Assembly: GCA_021786455.1 (NCBI GenBank)
Contig: JAJYNF010000277.1
Coordinates: 1 to 6,486 of the forward strand
Reading direction: 5' to 3'
Length of the DNA: 6,486 nucleotides
Source of the DNA: Acidobacteriota bacterium
GTDB lineage: Bacteria > Acidobacteriota > Terriglobia > UBA7540
Below are positions 1 through 5,008 of the stretch, in pieces. Under the pieces are notes generated by a model, which saw only the letters and a program-made list of their open reading frames with translations, made no database searches and had not been told where the DNA came from. Position 1 is the stretch's first letter. Every line of letters starts with the position of its first letter. Both the position numbers and the translations under genes were made by a program.

Positions 1-42
1 AACCCTATAAGGAGAGTGGGGGCTCAGGGCGAACGCGGCCAT

Positions 43-56
43 TTAGCGCACGCTAA
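43..56. repeat. Short perfect inverted repeat upstream of the kinase gene
   Basis: TTAGCG at 43-48 is matched by CGCTAA at 51-56. As RNA this gives a 5-bp stem with a 4-base loop. No T run follows, so it is not a classical terminator. In two frames a possible upstream reading frame ends close by (TAA at 54-56, TGA at 70-72). The repeat may therefore sit at the end of a preceding gene, but too little sequence is present to recognise one. The function is unknown. Confidence 0.35.
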
Positions 57-64
57 GGCTGCTG

Positions 65-94
65 GACTCTGAAGCGAACAAGCCCCCCAGAGTC
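65..94 (+). promoter_or_regulatory. Leader hairpin just ahead of the kinase start codon
   Basis: GACTCTG at 65-71 pairs perfectly with CAGAGTC at 88-94, leaving a 16-base loop. The structure ends four bases before the GTG start at 99. The region where a Shine-Dalgarno sequence should lie is inside the 3' arm and the C-rich loop, and no purine-rich SD is visible. A 7-bp stem here could limit ribosome access or reflect coupling to translation of an upstream gene. Both readings are inference. A chance repeat is also possible. Confidence 0.35.
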
Positions 95-98
95 GAGC

Positions 99-1178
99 GT
101 GATTATCGTTCGTTCTCCAGTGAGAATCAGTTTTGCCGGCGGAGGAACGGACCTACCCTCTTACTATGAAAAGCATGGAGGGCTGGTTCTCAGCACCTCG
201 ATCAACAAATACTTTTACACGGTCCTAACGGACCGTCAAGACGAGCAAACGCAAATCATATCCTCCGACCTTCGGGCCTTGGAGGCGTGCGAGGACATCG
301 AACAGATAGAGCTTCACGGAAGCGAGCTGGAAATCCCGTTGGCGGTGTTGAAGCGCGTTCGTCCCCAAATGGGGACGAATTTATTTCTGGCCTCAGAGGT
401 TCCCCCGGGGACCGGCCTGGGATCCTCAGCTTCGGTTTGCGTGGGCGTCCTTAAGGCATTCTCGACCCGCCTGGGCAGAGAAATGACCCGAGCGGAATTG
501 GCCGAAACCGCCTTTGATATCGCGCGGAATATCCTTAAACGACCGGTCGGAAAACAAGATGAATACGCCACGGCTTTCGGGGGCCTCAACGTTTTTAAGT
601 TTGACGCCGAAGGCACCGAGGCCGAGGCGGTTATGCTCTCAGCAGAAACGTTGGCTGACCTTCAACAGAATCTTCTTTTATTTTTCACGGGCAGTTCGCG
701 TGACTCGTCAAATATTTTGGCAGAGCAAGACCTATCCGTCCAGCAGCGGCATGACCGTGTTCTTGAAGCGCTTACGGCCATGAAAGATCTGGTTTTACCG
801 ATGCGAGAGGCCCTCCTCTCGGGCGACCTGGACGCTTTTGGCAATTTGCTGGATATGGGATGGAACCTAAAGAAACAGATTTCAAGCCAGATATCAAATG
901 CTCGCATTGACCAGATCTATGAAACGGCTCGTAACCAGGGCGCCCCTGGGGGTAAGCTGACGGGCGCTGGCGGCGGCGGATTTCTGCTGCTGTTCTGCCC
1001 GCGCGACTGTCAGCAAGCGGTGCGTAACTCAATGCGCGAGTTCGGCTTGAAGGAGATGCGCTTCCAGTTCGATTTGGCCGGCACGCGGGTCGTTTATAAC
1101 GATCCCTTCTTCGACGCCGATTCGGGCGCGGGCATGCAATGGATGTTTCGCCCCGCCCTCGAGCCGCTGGCAGGGTAG
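99..1178 (+). CDS. hddA: GHMP-family sugar kinase, probable D-glycero-D-manno-heptose-7-phosphate kinase
   Basis: A 359-residue protein of normal length for the HddA-type GHMP kinases. These cytoplasmic enzymes phosphorylate D-glycero-D-manno-heptose 7-phosphate at C1 to the 1,7-bisphosphate. The N-terminus has the family signature RISFAGGGTD (residues 9-18). The ATP-binding glycine/serine loop PPGTGLGSSAS lies at 102-112, and the C-terminal GHMP motif KLTGAGGGGF at 286-295. The GTG start is chosen because the conserved N-terminal motif begins a few residues after it and the frame is closed upstream at 54-56. No good Shine-Dalgarno precedes it. A nucleotidylyltransferase gene follows after 87 bases and a GmhB-type phosphatase gene lies three genes on, which supports a heptose role. 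Other GHMP sugar kinases (for example of fucose or mannose type) cannot be excluded by motif alone. The GHMP kinase call is firm; the exact substrate is inferred. Confidence 0.85.
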   Translation: MIIVRSPVRISFAGGGTDLPSYYEKHGGLVLSTSINKYFYTVLTDRQDEQTQIISSDLRALEACEDIEQIELHGSELEIPLAVLKRVRPQMGTNLFLASEVPPGTGLGSSASVCVGVLKAFSTRLGREMTRAELAETAFDIARNILKRPVGKQDEYATAFGGLNVFKFDAEGTEAEAVMLSAETLADLQQNLLLFFTGSSRDSSNILAEQDLSVQQRHDRVLEALTAMKDLVLPMREALLSGDLDAFGNLLDMGWNLKKQISSQISNARIDQIYETARNQGAPGGKLTGAGGGGFLLLFCPRDCQQAVRNSMREFGLKEMRFQFDLAGTRVVYNDPFFDADSGAGMQWMFRPALEPLAG

Positions 1179-1179
1179 G

Positions 1180-1231
1180 GCCTGAAGGAAGGTTGACTGG
1201 AAAGAAACGATCCTCTGGCCAGGATTCAGGC
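1180..1231 (+). repeat. Nested inverted repeats between the kinase and transferase genes
   Basis: GCCTGAA at 1180-1186 pairs with TTCAGGC at 1225-1231. Directly inside the 3' arm, TCCT at 1211-1214 pairs with AGGA at 1221-1224. The outer loop is long (38 bases) and no T run follows, so an intrinsic terminator is unlikely. It could be an intercistronic mRNA structure within the operon, or chance. Confidence 0.25.
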
Positions 1232-1265
1232 GCAAGTCTTTCGGCAAGCACACGAGGGAAAACCC

Positions 1266-2036
1266 ATGCTTAGGGGGGGATCAAAGGCTTTTTTGCTCGC
1301 GGCAGGCCGAGGAACCCGGTTGCGCCCGATAACGAATACGGTCCCCAAGTGCTTAGTGGAAATCCATGGGAAGCCATTGCTCACTTATTGGATTGAAATA
1401 TGCGAGGAACTTGAAATAAGCGAAGTTTTAATCAACACGCATCACCTTGCCGAAGCCGTTCAGGCGTGGGCTCATCGGCAAAAATCGCCGGTTAAGATTC
1501 GCCTATCCCACGAGCCCACCCTCCTGGGAAGCGCCGGCACGCTGGCGGCTAATGCGGAATTCGCCGGTGGCGCGGATATCGTGTATATCTTTTACGCGGA
1601 CAACCTGGCGCAAGTGAACTTCAGTTCGCTTTTGCGATGCCATCAAAGCCACGCCGCGCCTTTGACGATCGGCCTGTTTAGAACTCAGGACCCACAACAA
1701 TGCGGCGTGGTCGAACTTGACGATTCCGGCCGCGTGCTTTCCTTTGAGGAAAAACCTGCGCAGCCGCGCTCCAACCTGGCCTTCGCGGGGGTGGCCATGG
1801 CTCGGCGCGAGTTTTTCCCCTGGCTGCCGCGCGGCGTTTTCGCGGATCTCGGAAAAGATGTGCTTCCCCGACTGACCGGAAAGATGTACGGGCGCGAACT
1901 CGAGGGCCGATTGCTGGATATCGGCACCTGGGAAAACTATTGCAAAGCCCAGCAAGACATGAGCTGGGCACAGACCCTCACCGGCTCCGACGGACCAATC
2001 TCCGCGGCGGCCGCGGGAAAGGAACCAACCACGTGA
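1266..2036 (+). CDS. hddC: Sugar-1-phosphate nucleotidylyltransferase, probable D-glycero-alpha-D-manno-heptose-1-phosphate guanylyltransferase
   Basis: A 256-residue NTP_transferase-fold protein expected to activate a sugar 1-phosphate with a nucleoside triphosphate, releasing pyrophosphate, in the cytoplasm. The nucleotide-binding signature LAAGRGTRLRPIT is at residues 11-23, followed by PKC at 27-29. The metal-binding/catalytic aspartate is probably D112 in YADN, and an IGTWENY segment near the C-terminus matches the family's DIGTPEDY-like motif. There is no C-terminal beta-helix domain, so this is a short single-domain enzyme, as in HddC. The ATG is preceded by GAGGG at 1254-1258 with a 7-base spacer. 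The last ~30 residues are a low-complexity Ala/Gly tail. The stop codon overlaps the start of the next gene. HddC is favoured because the neighbours encode a heptose kinase and a GmhB phosphatase. From sequence alone it could be another mannose-1-phosphate or glucose-1-phosphate transferase, and the nucleotide (GTP) is inferred from the pathway. Confidence 0.8.
   Translation: MLRGGSKAFLLAAGRGTRLRPITNTVPKCLVEIHGKPLLTYWIEICEELEISEVLINTHHLAEAVQAWAHRQKSPVKIRLSHEPTLLGSAGTLAANAEFAGGADIVYIFYADNLAQVNFSSLLRCHQSHAAPLTIGLFRTQDPQQCGVVELDDSGRVLSFEEKPAQPRSNLAFAGVAMARREFFPWLPRGVFADLGKDVLPRLTGKMYGRELEGRLLDIGTWENYCKAQQDMSWAQTLTGSDGPISAAAAGKEPTT
2018..2023 (+). promoter_or_regulatory. Ribosome binding site fixing the membrane-protein start
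   Basis: AAAGGA lies nine bases before the GTG at 2033 and inside the end of the preceding gene. It supports starting the membrane protein at 2033, with a GTGA overlap, rather than at the ATG at 1940, which would add 31 hydrophilic, Arg-rich residues encoded over the preceding gene. Confidence 0.7.
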
Positions 2037-3475
2037 AAGCTTGGGTCGAAAGGCTGCTGGCGCTTGTGGCGTTAATCACAGCCTTGGCTTTTGGCGGCAC
2101 CGTGCCGCTCGCCTACTCTTTTATGGAGATTGCGGTTTTCCTCTTGCTGTTCGCGGTCGTAGCGGTTGAGTGCTACCGCGGCCACCGGACGGTTCGCCTC
2201 CCTTGGCCGGTGGGTCTGCTCATGATTTGGGTGGGATTGGAGTTGGTCCCACTGCCGGCCCGCGTGGTCGGATGGCTTTCGCCCATGCGGGCCGGGCTGA
2301 TGGCTTCGATCGCTCCCCGGTGGGTATCCGGGGCGTGGTGGACCCTGAGTATTGACCCCCACCGCACGCTTCTCAATTTCTTGAAACTTCTCGCCTACGT
2401 CGCCGCTTTTGTTCTGGCGTCCTGGGCATTCAGCCCGCGCCAAGGCAAAAGTTCGATCGTGAACGGCTTAGTGGTTTTGGGCAGTTTTGAAGCTTTATAC
2501 GGGCTCTATCAATATCTGGGGCACCATCAGAAAATCTTCGGCTATACGAAGGTGGCCTACACCACGGACGCTACCGGAACCTACATCAACCGCAACCATT
2601 TTGCTGGCCTCTTGGAACTTATCATACCGCTTACGGTGGCAGCGGGGTTTTATCAAATCCAGCTTTGGCGGCGCGAGCGCTGGCGGGCCACTCGCCGTTC
2701 CGAAGAAAACCACGTCGCCGCCTATCGCGGCCTTTTTTTACTTTTCCTAGTAATTATCATGGGCGTGGCCGCCATCTGCTCACATTCGCGAATGGGTATT
2801 TTCGGGATGTTTGTGAGCCTGATTTTTATTCTCCTGCTCAGTCAGGCTCGCTCGGGGACGCGGGTGTGGAAAGCCGCTTCCCTTTTGATTATCTTCGGCA
2901 TTCTAGCTTACGGCATTTGGGTAGGTCTCGGACCGGCCTTGCATCGGTTTGAGAACCTGGGCAAGCGGGGCTATCTCGAACAGGAAGGCCGCTTGCATAT
3001 CTGGGAAGGGGCCAAGCGTCTGATTCAAAATTACCCATTAACCGGCACGGGCCTGGGAACCTTCGGCGAGGCATACCGGCATTATCAACATTACCTCACC
3101 TATGCTTACGTGACCCACGCCCACAGCGATATTATCGAATTTACTTGTAATATTGGAATTCTGGGGGCGATCTTGCTTTTTGGGAGCATCCTCTGGCTTT
3201 GGGGGCAATCCATTCGCGCATTCTTCGGCGAGATGGGCGAGTATCGCCGGGCCATCACCCTTGGCTGCATCGGCAGCACTCTGGCCCTTTTAATACACAG
3301 CACCGCAGATTTTAATTTACAGATTCCCGCCAATGCGCTGATTTGGGCCATGATCTTGGGCATGAATTACAAGGCCGTTCACCTCCGAAAAGAAGAAGGC
3401 CGCGTCCCTGTGGCTTTGGCCGGCAAACCTCCATCACCCGAAGGCGTCGAGCATGGAGCGATTCGTCTTACTTGA
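2033..3475 (+). CDS. O-antigen ligase/polymerase family (Wzy_C/WaaL-type) integral membrane protein
   Basis: From the GTG at 2033 this is a 480-residue inner-membrane protein with about 11-12 hydrophobic segments. They lie at roughly 8-24, 28-46, 58-74, 112-131, 143-158, 188-208, 231-250, 254-271, 282-299, 374-393, 409-425 and 433-447. The family's signatures are present: TGTYINRNHFAG before one membrane segment, SHSRMG (around 250-255), and a large loop after the ninth segment. That loop carries GRLHIWEG (319-326), TGTGLGTFG (about 337-345) and HAHSD (362-366). In characterised WaaL/Wzy proteins, Arg and His residues in periplasmic loops are needed to transfer or polymerise undecaprenyl-linked glycans; R320, H362 and H364 are candidates here. 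The start overlaps the upstream stop as GTGA, and the 3' end overlaps the phosphatase gene by 23 bases. Ligase and polymerase cannot be told apart from sequence. The neighbours suggest it handles a heptose-containing surface polysaccharide, which is inference. Confidence 0.85.
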   Translation: MKAWVERLLALVALITALAFGGTVPLAYSFMEIAVFLLLFAVVAVECYRGHRTVRLPWPVGLLMIWVGLELVPLPARVVGWLSPMRAGLMASIAPRWVSGAWWTLSIDPHRTLLNFLKLLAYVAAFVLASWAFSPRQGKSSIVNGLVVLGSFEALYGLYQYLGHHQKIFGYTKVAYTTDATGTYINRNHFAGLLELIIPLTVAAGFYQIQLWRRERWRATRRSEENHVAAYRGLFLLFLVIIMGVAAICSHSRMGIFGMFVSLIFILLLSQARSGTRVWKAASLLIIFGILAYGIWVGLGPALHRFENLGKRGYLEQEGRLHIWEGAKRLIQNYPLTGTGLGTFGEAYRHYQHYLTYAYVTHAHSDIIEFTCNIGILGAILLFGSILWLWGQSIRAFFGEMGEYRRAITLGCIGSTLALLIHSTADFNLQIPANALIWAMILGMNYKAVHLRKEEGRVPVALAGKPPSPEGVEHGAIRLT

Positions 3476-4043
3476 CCGCGACGGTGTCATCAACCGCCGC
3501 ATTGTCGGTGGCTACGTCACGGCCTGGGAGGAGTTCCAGTTTCTTCCGGGAGCTCTTGAAGGGCTGGCCCTCCTGGCTCGGCGCGGCGTCTCCGCCCTTA
3601 TCATTTCAAACCAAGCCTGCGTGGGTAAGGGGCTTCTTGCGCCGGAAATGCTCCAACAAATCACCCGCCTTTTTGTCAAGCAGATCGAAGATCGCGGCGG
3701 CCGCATCGGTGGGGTTTACTACTGCCCGCATCGGCCCGAAGAGGGTTGCGGGTGCCGCAAGCCGAAGCCGGGGCTCTTGTTTCACGCGCAGATGGCGCAC
3801 GGATTTCGTTTTTCGGAAACTTATCTGATTGGTGATTCCCCGAGCGATATGGCGACGGCGCGGGCCGTGGGTTGCCCGGGGCTTCTCATCGCCGAGGACG
3901 GAGTTGCACGCGAGCCGATGCCCATGGCCCCTCCCGAATGGGTTTTCCCCGATTTAGCCGAAGCCGCGCGGTTTATCATCGCCCACCCGCTCCCTTCAGA
4001 GCCGAGCGAAGAGTCGGCTGGTCAAAAAGTCCCTCTTGCCTGA
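3453..4043 (+). CDS. gmhB: HAD-family D-glycero-D-manno-heptose-1,7-bisphosphate 7-phosphatase
   Basis: A 196-residue cytoplasmic HAD phosphatase of the GmhB/HisB-N group. It is expected to remove the 7-phosphate from heptose 1,7-bisphosphate, leaving the 1-phosphate for the nucleotidylyltransferase. HAD motif I is DRDGVIN at 8-14, with D8 the likely nucleophile and D10 the acid/base. Motif II is SNQ at 52-54. The structural zinc loop CPH...CGC gives four ligands, C91, H93, C99 and C101, followed by RKPKPG with K103 as the motif III lysine. Motif IV is GDSPSDM at 127-133. The ATG lies inside the membrane-protein gene, with only a modest AAGG (3441-3444) ahead of it, so translational coupling is likely. 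The N-terminus begins immediately before motif I, which supports this start. The zinc loop rules against a generic HAD hydrolase. HisB-N (histidinol phosphatase) shares these features, but the heptose neighbours favour GmhB. Confidence 0.88.
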   Translation: MERFVLLDRDGVINRRIVGGYVTAWEEFQFLPGALEGLALLARRGVSALIISNQACVGKGLLAPEMLQQITRLFVKQIEDRGGRIGGVYYCPHRPEEGCGCRKPKPGLLFHAQMAHGFRFSETYLIGDSPSDMATARAVGCPGLLIAEDGVAREPMPMAPPEWVFPDLAEAARFIIAHPLPSEPSEESAGQKVPLA

Positions 4044-4148
4044 ACGAATTTAACCAAGCCCTAAAATTGACGGCTGTCGAGGCCCATTGTCCTGTCGCTC
4101 GCTGAGGTTATCTTTTTCTGGCTCGGCAATGAGGTTCGCGTATTAAGC
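4044..4148. other. Convergent intergenic gap
   Basis: A 105-base gap between the ends of two converging genes. I looked for an intrinsic terminator on both strands. A T-rich stretch (about 4111-4118) is not preceded by a stable stem, and GCCT-ATG-AGGC at the regulator's end is only a 4-bp stem. The octamer GGTTCGCG occurs at 4133-4140 and again at 4169-4176 inside the regulator gene, which is short enough to be chance. No gene is seen here. Confidence 0.5.
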
Positions 4149-4823
4149 CTATGAGGCGGGTTCGGCAGGGTTCGCGCGGCGAGTTTGCGTAGCTAAGTGT
4201 TTAACGAACCGTTGGCGGACCGTGCGAATGTGCTGCACCATGAGCCGCACGGCAGCGTTTCGTCGGCCCTTTTCCAACGCATCCAAAATTCCGGCGTGCT
4301 GTTTAATGGATTTGTGGCTGGTCAGCTCAAATGTTTGGCTACGGAGAATGAGCAATTGATTTTGCATATTCTCCAGAATTTTCCTGAGCCGCTTATTGCT
4401 GCTCGCGTGGGCCAGGACGGCATGGAAGGCGGCATCATGCCGAATGTAGCTCCGCTTGTCATTTTCCCTTAAAGCCAGAGATGCCAAGCGCACGGCGTCC
4501 CGCATCCGCGCGAGGGTTTTCGAATCCAGGACGGCGTCCCGCGCGACCAACGCCTCCAGCACCTCGCGCAGCTCATAAATCTCCTCCACGTCGGAGATCG
4601 AGAAGTGCGAAACAAACGCGCCACGCCGCGGAATGATTTTGATCAGCCCTTCCGATTCTAGGCGGTTCAGCGCTTCGCGAATCGGCGACTTGCTGATACC
4701 AAACCGTTCCGCAAAGGAGCTTTCCGTCAAGTGTTCCCGGCCATCCAGTTTGCCGGTGATAATGTCATCGCGAATCAGGCGATACGCCTGCTGGGTTAAG
4801 TTTTCTGGCACTTTGAGTTTCAA
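4149..4823 (-). CDS. GntR-family transcriptional regulator with FCD ligand-binding domain
   Basis: Read from the TTG at 4823 this is a 224-residue regulator, typical for the FadR/FCD branch of GntR. The N-terminal winged helix-turn-helix spans about residues 9-71 and includes LTESSFAERFGISKSPIREA (32-51), with SKSPIREAL as the recognition segment and PRRGAFV as the wing. The all-helical FCD domain runs from about 78 to 205. It keeps the usual metal-binding set: D130 and H134 in HDAAFH, H176 in KQHAGIL and H198 in VQHI. Such proteins bind small carboxylates or sugar acids, usually as repressors. The TTG start is chosen for its GGGAG seven bases upstream and because residues then begin MKLKVPENLTQQAY, a normal start for this family. 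The reading frame stays open to another TTG at 4931, whose 36 extra residues are Gly-rich and lack a good SD. It lies downstream of the aldehyde dehydrogenase gene on the same strand and probably regulates it. The effector is unknown. Confidence 0.88.
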   Translation of the reverse strand: MKLKVPENLTQQAYRLIRDDIITGKLDGREHLTESSFAERFGISKSPIREALNRLESEGLIKIIPRRGAFVSHFSISDVEEIYELREVLEALVARDAVLDSKTLARMRDAVRLASLALRENDKRSYIRHDAAFHAVLAHASSNKRLRKILENMQNQLLILRSQTFELTSHKSIKQHAGILDALEKGRRNAAVRLMVQHIRTVRQRFVKHLATQTRRANPAEPAS

Positions 4824-4830
4824 CGGTATG

Positions 4831-4835
4831 CTCCC
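4831..4835 (-). promoter_or_regulatory. Ribosome binding site of the GntR regulator
   Basis: On the minus strand GGGAG stands seven bases ahead of the TTG at 4823. It is the best Shine-Dalgarno match near any in-frame start of this gene and decides the start call. Confidence 0.6.
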
Positions 4836-4883
4836 GGGCCTAAAGTCATCCCCGCCAGCTCCCCGCCCCACGCCCTGAGCGAC

Positions 4884-4889
4884 ATCATA
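4884..4889 (-). promoter_or_regulatory. Possible -10 element for the GntR regulator
   Basis: The minus strand reads TATGAT (five of six matches to TATAAT) in a small AT-rich patch in otherwise GC-rich sequence. The implied transcript start near 4877 would give a leader of about 55 bases before the TTG at 4823. It would lie downstream of the alternative TTG at 4931, agreeing with the shorter protein. No convincing -35 hexamer is seen at 16-18 bases. Confidence 0.25.
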
Positions 4890-4942
4890 TATCAGATTTG
4901 TCTCGATCCACGGCACATTTTGCGAGCTCAAAGGCTCTACGA

Positions 4943-4980
4943 CGCGCCCTCAAAAACAGCCGGCGCGCCACAGGGTTTTT
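4943..4980. terminator. GC-rich inverted repeat with flanking A and T runs, possible bidirectional terminator
   Basis: CGCGCC at 4943-4948 is matched by GGCGCG at 4962-4967. Overlapping it, AAAAAC at 4952-4957 pairs with GTTTTT at 4975-4980 around a core containing the palindrome GGCGCGCC (4962-4969). On the minus strand a GC-rich core is followed by a run of five T, about 30-60 bases past the aldehyde dehydrogenase stop, where a terminator would be placed. The stems compete with one another and the GC core does not pair cleanly, so a real terminator is uncertain. Confidence 0.3.
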
Positions 4981-5008
4981 TCAACCACCCGCGTCGGTCG
5001 AGCCACGG

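Noticed and set aside
1193..1198. TTGACT as a -35 promoter element before the transferase gene
   Set aside because: It matches five of six -35 bases, but no -10-like hexamer occurs 16-18 bases downstream.
772..1251. A 159-residue minus-strand frame over the kinase gene
   Set aside because: It is antisense to the well-supported GHMP kinase and its product is Arg/Pro-rich without motifs, which is typical of a shadow frame.
1940..2032. N-terminal extension of the membrane protein from the ATG at 1940
   Set aside because: It would overlap the transferase gene by about 97 bases and add a hydrophilic Arg-rich stretch before the first membrane segment. The GTG at 2033 has its own SD and a GTGA overlap.
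4104..4120. T-rich stretch as an intrinsic terminator of the heptose operon
   Set aside because: No stem longer than three base pairs could be found immediately upstream of the T run.
4872..4893. GACA...TGTC around an AT-rich centre as an operator for the GntR regulator
   Set aside because: Only the outer four bases on each side pair; the inner bases do not form a palindrome, so it is no better than chance.
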